Source of the DNA: Streptomyces sp. R302
GTDB taxonomy: Bacteria > Actinomycetota > Actinomycetes > Streptomycetales > Streptomycetaceae
Direction: 5' to 3'
DNA: 64,000 nucleotides
NCBI RefSeq assembly: GCF_012927245.1
Contig: NZ_JABBGE010000006.1
Coordinates: forward strand, 1 to 64,000
The notes under the pieces are model-generated. The model was not told the origin of the DNA. It did no database searches and worked only from the letters and a program-made list of their open reading frames with translations. Below, piece by piece: positions 41,211-51,849 of the stretch (positions are counted from its first letter, which is position 1; every line of letters starts with the position of its first letter). Both the position numbers and the translations under genes were made by a program.

Positions 41211-41843
41211 TCAGGTCCGGCCGGCGAGGAGCGCCGAGGGCGGCAGGAGGACCGGTTCGGCGGTCGCCGCCACCGCCGCCGCGACCACGGCGGCACGGTG
41301 GCGGTCCGTCCACTCCTTGAGATGTACGTCCTCCGGGGGTGGGCGGCCCGCCTTGAAGCGGGCCTCCGCGCGGACCCAGGCGCGCAGGAGCGCGGGGCCC
41401 GGGTCGGGGGCGGCCAGGGCCTCGCGGAGGTCGGGTCCGGGAAGGACGCGGCGGAGGACGGGGAGGGGGCCGGGGCGCCGGGCGGCCGGTTCCACGTCGA
41501 CGCCGACCGGGCCGGGGGCGGCGGCCGCCGCGACCAGGCCGTCGGCGTGGCTGACGCTCACACCGAGCCCGGGGTGCGCGGGGAGGTACGGGCGGCCGTG
41601 GCCGGCCCGGCCGCAGTCGGGGCAGCGCTGGGCGAGGCCGAGCGCGGCGGGCGGGCGGCCGGTGGCGCGGGCGGCGCAGAGGCGGAGCAGGAGCCGGGCG
41701 GCCAGGACGTCGTCCGCGCGGGCGGGGACGCGGATGGCGGCGAGCCGGCGCAGCTCCCAGGGGGCGAGGAGGTGCGGCCCGAGGCCGGGGGCGTCGAGGA
41801 CCTCCCGGGTGGTCGCCACGACCACGAGGGCGCCGGGGGTCAC
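41211..41843 (-). CDS. 4'-phosphopantetheinyl transferase (Sfp type)
   Basis: 210 residues. Magnesium/CoA motif GVDVE (114-118), the helix RAWVRAEARFKAG with Glu160 and Lys164, and an N-terminal Cys pair CPDCGRAGHGRP as in Sfp. It transfers phosphopantetheine from CoA to the serine of carrier proteins; the obvious client is the ACP encoded immediately upstream, whose stop overlaps this GTG start (GTGA). Confidence 0.85.
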   Translation of the reverse strand: MTPGALVVVATTREVLDAPGLGPHLLAPWELRRLAAIRVPARADDVLAARLLLRLCAARATGRPPAALGLAQRCPDCGRAGHGRPYLPAHPGLGVSVSHADGLVAAAAAPGPVGVDVEPAARRPGPLPVLRRVLPGPDLREALAAPDPGPALLRAWVRAEARFKAGRPPPEDVHLKEWTDRHRAAVVAAAVAATAEPVLLPPSALLAGRT

Positions 41844-42070
41844 GCGATGGGGGCGAGGAAGCGTTCCTGGACGCGGGCGAGGGTGCGGAAGTCGTCGATG
41901 GTGACCTCCTGGAGGTCGATCGACGTGCCGGAGATGTCCTCCAGGAGGTCGATGAACTCCAGGAAGTCCATGGAGTCGATGAGCCTGGCCTCGATGAGGT
42001 CCTCGTGGGCGTCGACGGGGCCTTCGAGGCCGGGGTTCTTGTCCTGGATCCAGGCGGTGACGCGGTCCAT
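41840..42070 (-). CDS. Free-standing acyl/aminoacyl carrier protein
   Basis: 76 residues, the length of a single carrier domain. The phosphopantetheine site is Ser33 in LIDSMDFLEFIDLLE, the DSMDFLEF form typical of carrier proteins paired with amino acid:[carrier protein] ligases rather than the DSL of fatty-acid ACPs. It lies between the ligase and PPTase genes and overlaps the latter. Confidence 0.87.
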   Translation of the reverse strand: MDRVTAWIQDKNPGLEGPVDAHEDLIEARLIDSMDFLEFIDLLEDISGTSIDLQEVTIDDFRTLARVQERFLAPIA

Positions 42071-42108
42071 GGTGCGGTTCTCCGTACGGGGTTGTCGGTG
42101 ACGGTTCG

Positions 42109-42966
42109 TCAAGCGGTGGCGGTGCGGACGCGGTCGAGGGCCGCCTCGGGGCCGCCGTGGGCCTGGAGCATGGCGTGCATCCAGCGTTCGAGGCCGAAGG
42201 CGACGCAGGCGCTGTAGGCGGGGCCATGGCTGCCGGCGCGGATGTCGAGGCGCTCGCCGAAGAAGTTGCGGTGGCGGTTGACGGAGGCGATGGCGGTGCC
42301 GTCGGGTGCGCTGTACTCGTGCTTGACGGGGTCGAGGGCCATCAGGCGGGCCCGGGAGCCGCCCTTGTCGTAGAAGGGGTCGTCGGCGGTGGCGCGGGTG
42401 AGGTCGAGGCCGAGGAGTGCGGCGGTCTCCTGGACGAACTCGCCTCCCTGCTCCAGGTGGTGGAGGGCGCCTTCCTTGGTGCCGAGGTAGACGACCTCGC
42501 GCATGTGGAAGCCCCAGAGGCGGCGCAGGCCGTCGTAGTGGGTCTCGTTGCGGAAGCAGCGTCCTGCGGCGGAGAGCCGGAGGCCGTCCTCGCCGACGTC
42601 GGAGCCCTCCAGGGAGAGCAGCAGGCCGTAGCAGGTGGCGGAGGGCAGGAGGTAGCCGGTGGGTTCGAGGTGCCGGTCGCCGGGGGCCTGTCCGGCGGCG
42701 AGGAGGTCGTGGGCGTCGGGGGCGAACCGGCCTGCGGCGACGCCGAGATGGGGGAAGTTGCGGAAGTAGTCGAGGCGGGCGAGGCCGTCGGCGGCGAGCA
42801 GCGGCGGGCCGGTGACCTCGGGCGCGGAGAGCCGGGCGGCGAGGCCGCAGAGGAGGCTGTCGAGGGCCTCCAGCAGGGCGGTGTGCACCGGGTCCAGCGT
42901 GATCAGGCCCGGTCCGGGGCTCTTGAGGCCGGTGGCGGGCGGGGTCGTGGCGCTGGGTGTGCTCAT
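42109..42966 (-). CDS. Amino acid:[carrier protein] ligase (seryl-tRNA-synthetase-like)
   Basis: 285 residues: a class II aminoacyl-tRNA-synthetase catalytic core without a tRNA-binding arm. Motif 2 is CFRNETHYDGLRRLWGFHMRE; motif 3 is ACVAFGLERW. Cys112, Glu157 and Cys254 occupy the positions of the three zinc ligands of atypical SerRS/aa:CP ligases. Known members adenylate glycine or alanine and load it onto a carrier protein. GAGGGA precedes the ATG at 42966. First gene of the leftward operon. Confidence 0.85.
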   Translation of the reverse strand: MSTPSATTPPATGLKSPGPGLITLDPVHTALLEALDSLLCGLAARLSAPEVTGPPLLAADGLARLDYFRNFPHLGVAAGRFAPDAHDLLAAGQAPGDRHLEPTGYLLPSATCYGLLLSLEGSDVGEDGLRLSAAGRCFRNETHYDGLRRLWGFHMREVVYLGTKEGALHHLEQGGEFVQETAALLGLDLTRATADDPFYDKGGSRARLMALDPVKHEYSAPDGTAIASVNRHRNFFGERLDIRAGSHGPAYSACVAFGLERWMHAMLQAHGGPEAALDRVRTATA

Positions 42967-43184
42967 GGAACCGTTCCCTCTCGGCATGGGCGGTCGGTCG
43001 AGGGCGTCGTCCGAAGGCGTCGGCCCAAGGTGTCGGCCGAAGGTCTCGGTGAGGGGCGCAGGCCCTCCGGAGCGGGCCCCGCTCACGGTCGCCGTCGACC
43101 GGGGCGCAGCGGTCGCGCCGGGCTCGACTGGTCGGGTCGGCGCCGGCTCTGCGCAAGGGGGACAGTAGGCCAGTCGGCCACAGG

Positions 43185-43196
43185 TTGTCTAGACCA
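43185..43196. promoter_or_regulatory. DasR-like (GntR) site, leftward promoter
   Basis: TTGTCTAGACCA differs in one base from the 12-base core TGGTCTAGACCA of DasR operators (dre). It overlaps the presumed -35 of the leftward promoter for the ligase-ACP-PPTase operon. DasR is the N-acetylglucosamine-responsive regulator of many Streptomyces antibiotic clusters; another GntR/HutC regulator could use the same site. Confidence 0.5.
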
Positions 43197-43287
43197 AAGA
43201 TCACCTCCCAACAGGCCTTCCCGAGCGCGACTTTCGGGCATGCGGCCGACACGCGGGGCATACCGGCGGGTCACTTGACACCGAGGA

Positions 43288-43299
43288 TGGTCTACACCA
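43288..43299. promoter_or_regulatory. DasR-like (GntR) site, rightward promoter
   Basis: TGGTCTACACCA, one mismatch to the DasR core, lies in the spacer of the TTGACA promoter for the rightward operon, about 120 bases before the PhyH start. A repressor there would block RNA polymerase. Confidence 0.55.
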
Positions 43300-43416
43300 A
43301 TTCTGTCCCTCGTCCCCCCGTGGCTCCTCCCCCGTCGCCGGGTCCGAGCCCCGTCCCGCCGTGCCCCCGCATCCCCCCAAGCCCGCACGCCGTCCGACTC
43401 CCGCCTGGAGGGACCT

Positions 43417-44586
43417 GTGACCACGACACCCGCCCCCGCGCCCACCCCCGTACCCGCACCCGCCCCGCGCCGCCCGCGCACCCCCTACCTGCACCGCGCG
43501 GCCACCGAGCGCCCGTACTTCAGCGACGACGGCGAGTCCTATCTCGCCGCGACGACCTTGCGGGAGCTGAAGAAGACCCGGCCGCTGCGGGTGCTCTCCG
43601 AGGCGGACTTCGCGCACTGGCAGACGTACGGCTACGTGATCGTGCGCGAGGCGATCCCGGCCGAGGCGGCCCGCCGGCTCCTCGACTTCACCTGGGACTT
43701 CCAGGGGCTCGACCCCGAGCGGCCGGAAAGCTGGTACGAGGACCGGCCGTTCCGCTCCGAGCTGGACCAGCAGCTGCACATCTACGGCTTCGTCGAGGCC
43801 TACCACCACCAACTGCTCTGGGACAGCCGCCAGTCCCAGCGGGTCTACGACGCGTTCGTCGACGTCTGGGACTGCGAGGAACTGTGGGTGACCCTCGACC
43901 GGCTCAACCTCAACCCGCCCAACGTCCGCAACCGCGACCGCGCCCTCATCGAACCCACCGACCGGGGCTTCGACATCGAGCTGCACTGGGACATCGACAC
44001 CACGCTCGGCGTGCCGCCCCAGCGCGTCCAGGGCATCATCGCGCTCAACGACACCACCGCCGAGACCGGCGGCTTCCAGTGCGACCCCGAGCTCTTCCGC
44101 CGCTTCGAGGAGTGGAAGCCCGCCCAGCCCGAGGACCGCGACCCCCTCCGCCCCGACGTGGACCGCGCCGAGTTCCCCGTCGTCCGCCCCGACCTACACC
44201 CCGGCGACCTGCTGATCTGGAACGGCCTGCTCGCCCACGGGGTCGCCCGCAACACCTCCGCCGACGGGGTCCGCGCCGTCCAGTACCTGTCGATGATGCC
44301 CGCCCTGGAGGAGCACGCGAAGCTGCGCCGCTCCCGCGTCGAGTCCTGGCGCCACCTGCGCACCCCGCGCTGGAACCGCACCCTCGTCGGCGACCCGGTC
44401 CTGCACGAGTCCAAGCGCTACCCGACCGCCGAACTGACCCCGCTCGGCGCCCGGTTGCTCGGCCTCACCTCCTGGCACGAGAAGGCGGAGGACACCGAGA
44501 CCGCCCTTCGCGGCGACGCCGTCCCGGCCGCGCCGGCCGCGCCCACCGCGCCCACCGGGGAGCCTTCGTGCGCCGCGTCTGCCTGA
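43417..44586 (+). CDS. Phytanoyl-CoA dioxygenase family (PhyH) Fe(II)/2OG oxygenase
   Basis: 389 residues. Iron ligands are likely His190 and Asp192 (ELHWDID) and His274 (LLAHGVARN), with Arg278 for 2-oxoglutarate. A Pro/Ala-rich N-terminal 20 residues and C-terminal 20 residues look disordered. GTG start behind GGAGGG. In this cluster the likely substrate is an amino acid held on the carrier protein, as for SyrB2-type and other PhyH hydroxylases; Asp in place of Gly at the second ligand argues for hydroxylation and against halogenation. Confidence 0.83.
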   Translation: MTTTPAPAPTPVPAPAPRRPRTPYLHRAATERPYFSDDGESYLAATTLRELKKTRPLRVLSEADFAHWQTYGYVIVREAIPAEAARRLLDFTWDFQGLDPERPESWYEDRPFRSELDQQLHIYGFVEAYHHQLLWDSRQSQRVYDAFVDVWDCEELWVTLDRLNLNPPNVRNRDRALIEPTDRGFDIELHWDIDTTLGVPPQRVQGIIALNDTTAETGGFQCDPELFRRFEEWKPAQPEDRDPLRPDVDRAEFPVVRPDLHPGDLLIWNGLLAHGVARNTSADGVRAVQYLSMMPALEEHAKLRRSRVESWRHLRTPRWNRTLVGDPVLHESKRYPTAELTPLGARLLGLTSWHEKAEDTETALRGDAVPAAPAAPTAPTGEPSCAASA

Positions 44587-45914
44587 CCCTGCCCACCAAC
44601 CGCGCCTGTACGGCGACGATCGCGGCGGTCGCCGAGGAAGCGGCGTACGGTGCACGGGAGTTCGACGTCGAGGTGCATCTGCTGATCCTCGACTCGTCGG
44701 CGCCCGCCGACCTCGCCGCGCACCGGGCCGCGGTCGCCGCCCTGCCGCCGGCGCCCGGTGTCGTCGTCCACCACCTCGACGAGGACCGGCAGCGCGCCTT
44801 CCTGCGGGAGGTCGTCGCGGCGGCGGGACTCGCGGGACCGGACCGGCTGCTCGACCTGATGCTCCCGGCCGGGGTGTCGTACGGCGCCTGCACCAACCGC
44901 GCCTTCCTGCTGGCGGAGGCGCTGGGCTGTGCCTCCGTGCACCGCCGCGACTCCGACAGCCGCTACCAACTCCTCGACGGAGAACCGGTCTTCCCGATCC
45001 GCCATGAACTCGCCGCCCTCGGGCGGCGGGCGGCGGACGTGGCCGGCACGGTGACCCGCAGCCGGCTCGACCCGCGCCTCGCCGACCGGACCGTCGCCCT
45101 CGCCGGGGCCTCGTTCATCGGCGAGCCCTCCGTGGACCTCGCCGAACTCCGCGCCCTCGACCCCGAGGCGTACCGCGAGGTCGTCGGCCTCTCCGTACCC
45201 TCGGGCCATCCGGAGCTCTGGCGCCGGCACCTCGTCGACGAGGCGTTCCGGGGCGCCGGCACCACCCCCTTCATCACCGACCTGACGACCCTGACCCTGG
45301 TCGGCCCCACCCGGGTCGACATGTGCAACGTGGCGCTCGGCCGGGAGGTGTACGGCCGGGTCCCGCTGCCGCCCGCCACCGACACCATCGGGACCGACTA
45401 CTTCCTCCTGCACCTGGTCCACGCCGCCGGACTCCCCGGCGTCCTGCACAACCGGCACATCGTCAACTACTACACGGGCGAGCGACGTTCGGACGAGGGC
45501 TTCCTCGCGTACCAGCTCCGCTTCGCCAAGTACCTGCTCGCCGCCGCCCACCTCGAAGCGGTGTACGCGGGCCTGGCGGCCATCGGGGACGGGCTCCTCG
45601 ACGAGCGCGGCCGGGTGCGGCCCGCCGCGGTCGCCGCCCTCGCCCGGGAGAGCGCCCTGATCGACCCGGCCGGCAACGCGGCCCGGCTCGACGTCCTGGA
45701 CCGCCGCTACCGCTCCCTCGGCGGCCGGTACGCGACCGCCGCAGGCCGCTTCGCCGAGCGGCGCGCGCGGTTCCTCGCCGAAGCCCGGGCCGACATGGCG
45801 GACTTCGCCCTGCTCGTCGGCGCCTGGGCCGCCCTGACCGCGCACGCGAAAGGCACCGCCGTGAACCACCTCCCGACCCCGGGGTCCCCGCCCGCCCCGG
45901 CCGTCACGCCATGA
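44568..45914 (+). CDS. Glycosyltransferase-like protein of unknown function (DUF6271-like)
   Basis: 448 residues. The start RVCLTLPTNRACTATIAAVA and YGACTNRAFLLAEALGCASVHRRDSDSRYQ resemble a GT-A nucleotide-binding fold with a DxD-like DSDS; DTIGTDYFLLHLVHAAGLPGVLHNRHIVNYYTG follows, then a helical C-terminus. I recall this family only as an uncharacterised actinobacterial domain (DUF6271). The GTG start overlaps phyH by 19 bases with GGGGAG in front. It probably attaches a group to the pathway product. Confidence 0.7.
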   Translation: MRRVCLTLPTNRACTATIAAVAEEAAYGAREFDVEVHLLILDSSAPADLAAHRAAVAALPPAPGVVVHHLDEDRQRAFLREVVAAAGLAGPDRLLDLMLPAGVSYGACTNRAFLLAEALGCASVHRRDSDSRYQLLDGEPVFPIRHELAALGRRAADVAGTVTRSRLDPRLADRTVALAGASFIGEPSVDLAELRALDPEAYREVVGLSVPSGHPELWRRHLVDEAFRGAGTTPFITDLTTLTLVGPTRVDMCNVALGREVYGRVPLPPATDTIGTDYFLLHLVHAAGLPGVLHNRHIVNYYTGERRSDEGFLAYQLRFAKYLLAAAHLEAVYAGLAAIGDGLLDERGRVRPAAVAALARESALIDPAGNAARLDVLDRRYRSLGGRYATAAGRFAERRARFLAEARADMADFALLVGAWAALTAHAKGTAVNHLPTPGSPPAPAVTP

Positions 45915-47722
45915 CGGCCTCCCCCGCCGTCGACGGCGTCACCGAGGCCCGTACCGTGACCGTGGCCTACGCGGGCGGCGGTGCGCGCCGGGGCCCGGTC
46001 ACCATGGGCCAGACCAACATGATCCGCTGCATCCTGCGGGACGAACCGGCGTCCATCAACATCCACGACGTGTGGCCGGTCCCCGACGGCACCGGGATGG
46101 ACCGCGCACTCGGCGCCCTCGCGGAACTCGCCGTCCGGCACGAGGCCCTGCGCACCACCTTCCCGCACGAGGCGGGCGACGACTCTTCCCGGCTCGCCGT
46201 ACCCGCAGAGCAAGTAGTGGCAGCGGCAGGCGAGTTCACCGTCACCGTCCTCGACCACGACGAACTCCCCGAGGACACCGACGCCTACGCCGAGGCGGTG
46301 GCCCGCGCGGCCCGCGACACCCGCTTCCGCCTCGACCTCGACTTCCCGCTGCGGCTGCGCATCCTCGCCCGCGCCGGACGGCCCGTGCGCGTCGCCCTGG
46401 CCGCCAGCCACGCCGTCGCCGACGGCAGCGCCCTCGGCGTCCTCCGTGACGACTGGCTCGCGCTCCTGGCGGGCGAACCCCTCCCGCCGGTCACCGCGCT
46501 CACCCCCCTCGACCTCGCCGCCGAGGAGCGGAGCCCGGCCGGCCGGCGCAAGTCTGCCGCCTGCCTGGCCCATTGGGAGCGGATCCTGCGCACCGGCCCG
46601 CAGGCGATGTTCGCCGAGGACGGCGCCACCGGCGCGGAGACCGACACCCCGGGGCTCACCCTCCGTTCGGCGCGCGGCGCCCGCGCGCTGGCCGCCGCCG
46701 CCCGGCGCACCGGCGCCCTGCCCGGCACGGTGCTGCTCACCGCCTGGTGCCTGCTCACCGCCCACCGGGCGGGCCAGTCCGTGTGCGTGGCGGCCGTGCC
46801 CACCGCGAACCGCTTCCAGCCGAAGCTCGCCCGCTCGGTGAGCACCCTCTCCCAGGACGCCCTGCTCGCCCTCGACGTGCGCGCGCCGTCCTTCGACGCG
46901 CTGCTCGCCAAGGCGTGGGGTGCGGCGATGAACGCGTACCGCCACAGCCGGTTCGACGCGCTCGACCTGTGGGAGCTGATCGGCCGGGTCACCACCGAGC
47001 GGGGCAGCCGGTTCACGCGCGACGCCGTCTTCAACGACATCAGCGCCCTGCCGAGCACGCTCGCCGGCGCGGCGGCGCCCGACGGGGACGCCCCCGAGCT
47101 CGAACTCGCCTGGGGCGACGGCCAGTCGCTGCCGACCCGGCTGCTGACCTTCGTGTACGAGACGGAGCCGGTCCTGCGCCTGGCGACCTGGGCCGACCCG
47201 GCGCTCTTCCCCCGGGCGGCGGCCGAGGAACTGGTCACCGGACTGGTGCGGCTCCTGGAGGCCGTCGCGGAGGCCGACGTACCGCTGGACACGCCGGGGC
47301 CGCTCACCGAGGTGACGGGGGTCCGTCCGGTGACGCGCGGGCCGGAGTGGACGCGGGTGGACGGCTGCTGGGTCTCCCCCGCCGCCGTCGCCGCCGCCCT
47401 GACCGAGGCGCTGCGGGGACGGCCGGTCGAGGTCGTGGTGGAGAGGGACGAGGAGGGGGAGGAGGGGGCCGGAGCCGCCGGCGGGAGCGGTCGCCGCCTC
47501 GTCGCGTACATCGTCGCGGACGAGCGGGCCTGGCCGGAGGAGGAGTGGACGCCGCGGCGGGCGCACGCCGCGCTGATGGACGTCCTGCCGGGCAGGCCCG
47601 GGGTCCTGGCCCCGCACCGGTACGTGTTCGTCGAGGGCCCGCCGCGGCAGCCCGCCGCGGCGCGGCGGATTCTCAGGGAAGGGACCGGCCGGGAGCCGGG
47701 AGATGCCAATGACCACGGATGA
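45911..47722 (+). CDS. Condensation-domain protein with degenerate adenylation C-subdomain
   Basis: 603 residues. Residues 28-450 are an NRPS condensation fold: NIHDVWPVPDG, active site ASHAVADGS (His167, Gly172; the usual first His is Ser166), and AAVPTANRFQPKLARSVST. Residues about 483-590 (VDGCWVSPAAVAAALTEALRG, RLVAYIVADE) look like the small C-terminal part of an adenylation domain without the catalytic Lys. It would condense the carrier-bound amino acid with a free partner. ATG overlaps the previous stop (ATGA). Confidence 0.82.
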   Translation: MTASPAVDGVTEARTVTVAYAGGGARRGPVTMGQTNMIRCILRDEPASINIHDVWPVPDGTGMDRALGALAELAVRHEALRTTFPHEAGDDSSRLAVPAEQVVAAAGEFTVTVLDHDELPEDTDAYAEAVARAARDTRFRLDLDFPLRLRILARAGRPVRVALAASHAVADGSALGVLRDDWLALLAGEPLPPVTALTPLDLAAEERSPAGRRKSAACLAHWERILRTGPQAMFAEDGATGAETDTPGLTLRSARGARALAAAARRTGALPGTVLLTAWCLLTAHRAGQSVCVAAVPTANRFQPKLARSVSTLSQDALLALDVRAPSFDALLAKAWGAAMNAYRHSRFDALDLWELIGRVTTERGSRFTRDAVFNDISALPSTLAGAAAPDGDAPELELAWGDGQSLPTRLLTFVYETEPVLRLATWADPALFPRAAAEELVTGLVRLLEAVAEADVPLDTPGPLTEVTGVRPVTRGPEWTRVDGCWVSPAAVAAALTEALRGRPVEVVVERDEEGEEGAGAAGGSGRRLVAYIVADERAWPEEEWTPRRAHAALMDVLPGRPGVLAPHRYVFVEGPPRQPAAARRILREGTGREPGDANDHG

Positions 47723-49088
47723 CACCGTCGCGGCGGAGGGCAGGGCGGCGGCACCGCCCAGCCCCTGGCGGTCGCCTCGCTTCCGGCTGTTCTTCACCGC
47801 GCGCAGCGCCTCGCTGCTCGCCGACGGCATGCTGATGGTCTCCGTGACCACCTCGGTCCTCGGCGCCGGCTTCGGGGCGACCGGCGTGGGGTACGCGCTC
47901 GCCGCGTGGATGGCGCCGATCGTGGTGCTCATCCTCTTCGGCGGTGTGCTCGCCGACCGGTTCACCCCGCAGGTGATGATGGTCGGCGCGGACGCGGTGC
48001 GGGTGGTGACGATGCTCGTCATGGCCGCTCTCTTCGCCGGCGGCGGGGTACGGCTCTGGCAGATCATGGCCCTGATGGGGGTGAGCGGCGCGGCGACCGC
48101 GATGTTCCAGCCGGGGCTCGCGAGCATCGTGCCCCGGGTCGCCGAGGACATCCAGCGGGCGAACGCGCTGCTGCGCATCTCCGAGTCGATGGCCACGCTC
48201 ATCGGCCCCGGCCTCGCCGGTTTCCTGGTGGCGTACTGGGACCTCGCCGGTTCGTTCGTGGTGATCGCGGCGGCGTACGCCGTCAGCGCGGGCGGACTGC
48301 TGCCGCTGCGTCGGCTCGCCTCCGGCGGAGCGGACGGGGCCGGCCGGGACAAGGACGGCGCGGACAGGAGCGGCGCGGACGCGGGTGGCGCGGTCGACGA
48401 GAGCGACGATCCGATGTGGCGGCGGCTCGCCACCGGCTGGCACGAGTTCCGGTCCCGCACCTGGCTGTGGGGCGTGATCTCGCTGTGGGCGGTGTACGGC
48501 CTGTTCGTCTTCGGGCCGTCGCTGCCGCTGGGCGCGGCGCTGCTCACCGAGCAGCACGGCGCCACCGGCTACGGCTGGATCGCCTCGGCCGACGGACTCG
48601 GCACGATCATCGGCGGCCTGCTCGGCATGCGGGTCAGGCCGCGCCGGCCGCTGGTGGCGGGCGCCTGCGCGATGTTCTTCTTCGCGCTCAACCCGCTGGC
48701 CCCGGCTCTCGGCTGGAACTTCGCCCTCACGGCGGTGACGGGCGTGGTGGCCGGCTGCGGCTTCGCGTTCTGGGGCGTGATGTGGGCGACCAGCGTGCAG
48801 TCCCACATTCCGCTGGCCGTGCTGAGCCGGGTCTCCGCGTACGACATCGCCGGATCGATCATGGTGATCCCGCTGGGCCGGGCGCTGGCCGGTCCCGCGG
48901 CGGAGTCCTTCGGCGCGGACCGGGTGCTGCTCTTCTCCTCGGCGGTCTCGTTCGTCCTGCTGGCCGCGATGCTCTGCGTGCCGGCCATCCGGGGCCTCGC
49001 CCGGCTCGACCGCCCGACGCGGGACGCGGCGCCGGATCCGGGGCGCGTACCGGGCAAGGAGGAGGCCTCGGCCGCCGCCGAGGCGTGA
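47709..49088 (+). CDS. MFS transporter, product exporter of the cluster
   Basis: 459 residues with about 12 membrane helices split by a polar central loop (about 206-235, Gly/Asp-rich). LADRFTPQVMMVGADAVR is the A-like motif between helices 2 and 3; the sequence resembles Enterobactin-exporter-type MFS proteins. The ATG at 47709 has GGGAG six bases away; the ATG at 47703 is too close. It overlaps the condensation gene by 14 bases and so belongs to the same operon; likely self-resistance/export. Confidence 0.83.
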   Translation: MTTDDTVAAEGRAAAPPSPWRSPRFRLFFTARSASLLADGMLMVSVTTSVLGAGFGATGVGYALAAWMAPIVVLILFGGVLADRFTPQVMMVGADAVRVVTMLVMAALFAGGGVRLWQIMALMGVSGAATAMFQPGLASIVPRVAEDIQRANALLRISESMATLIGPGLAGFLVAYWDLAGSFVVIAAAYAVSAGGLLPLRRLASGGADGAGRDKDGADRSGADAGGAVDESDDPMWRRLATGWHEFRSRTWLWGVISLWAVYGLFVFGPSLPLGAALLTEQHGATGYGWIASADGLGTIIGGLLGMRVRPRRPLVAGACAMFFFALNPLAPALGWNFALTAVTGVVAGCGFAFWGVMWATSVQSHIPLAVLSRVSAYDIAGSIMVIPLGRALAGPAAESFGADRVLLFSSAVSFVLLAAMLCVPAIRGLARLDRPTRDAAPDPGRVPGKEEASAAAEA

Positions 49089-49121
49089 GACGGCCGGCGG
49101 CCACGGCCGCCGTGCGCCCGC

Positions 49122-49153
49122 GGGCCCGGCCGGACTTCCGTCCGGCCGGGCCC
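49122..49153. terminator. Strong bidirectional hairpin
   Basis: GGGCCCGGCCGGAC (49122-49135) and GTCCGGCCGGGCCC (49140-49153) form a perfect 14-base stem with loop TTCC between the converging MFS and recQ genes. Confidence 0.75.
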
Positions 49154-49161
49154 GACGCGTG

Positions 49162-51327
<2,166 letters not shown>

Positions 51328-51490
51328 CCGAAGAGCCTAGCCGCCCGCGCCGCTCCCCCGGGCCGCCCGCCGCAGCCTGTGGACAACTTCCCGGACGACC
51401 CTGTCCCCCTGGCTCCCGCCGGGACAGGGGCTCCCGCCGCCTCGATACTGGGAAGGGCACCACCTCCCTCCGCGAGAGAGGAACCGGCCC

Positions 51491-51751
51491 ATGTCCCGGA
51501 AGACCGCCAGGGAGCCGCACGGGCCCGCGACCGTCACGGTCAAGGGGCGGGACATGCGACTGCGGAACATCGCGTTCCTGCTGGTCGCCGCGCTCGCCGT
51601 GTGGTTCATCGCCGCGAACACCGGCTCCGTCACGATCCGCCTGTGGATCCCGACGGTCACGCTCCCGCTGTGGAGCGTGCTCACCGTGACGCTGCTCGTC
51701 GGCGTCGTCCTCGGCCTCTTCATCGCCCGCCGACGGGCCGCCCGCCGCTGA
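51491..51751 (+). CDS. LapA/DUF1049-type small membrane protein
   Basis: 86 residues: basic N-terminus with VTVKGRDMRLRNIAF, two membrane helices (about 25-43 and 58-80) around NTGSVTIRLWIPTVTLPLW, and a basic end RRRAARR. This is the lipopolysaccharide-assembly-A-like (DUF1049) domain; in Gram-positives its role is unknown. GAGAGGAA precedes the ATG. Confidence 0.8.
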   Translation: MSRKTAREPHGPATVTVKGRDMRLRNIAFLLVAALAVWFIAANTGSVTIRLWIPTVTLPLWSVLTVTLLVGVVLGLFIARRRAARR

Positions 51752-51849
51752 GCCGGGCGCTCAGGAGGCCGCACCGACCGCGTCGGCGAGTACGGCCTCC
51801 AGGACGGCGGTGCCCCCGGGGTCCGCGGGCTCCTCGAACGCCTCGGTGG

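Larger units (their letters stand above)
42967..43416. promoter_or_regulatory. Divergent promoter region of the carrier-protein cluster
   Basis: This 450-base gap has no plausible gene. Rightward, TTGACA (43275-43280) is followed 18 bases later by AATTCT; leftward, TAGACA and TACTGT, 18 bases apart, lie about 43164-43193 on the minus strand. Each is overlapped by a DasR-like palindrome. The rest is Pro/Gly-coding shadow with low information. Confidence 0.5.

Noticed and set aside
43185-44567. Upstream extension of the glycosyltransferase-like gene to 43185
   Set aside because: The extension overlaps phyH entirely, is Arg/Pro-rich and the ribosome site lies at the GTG 44568.
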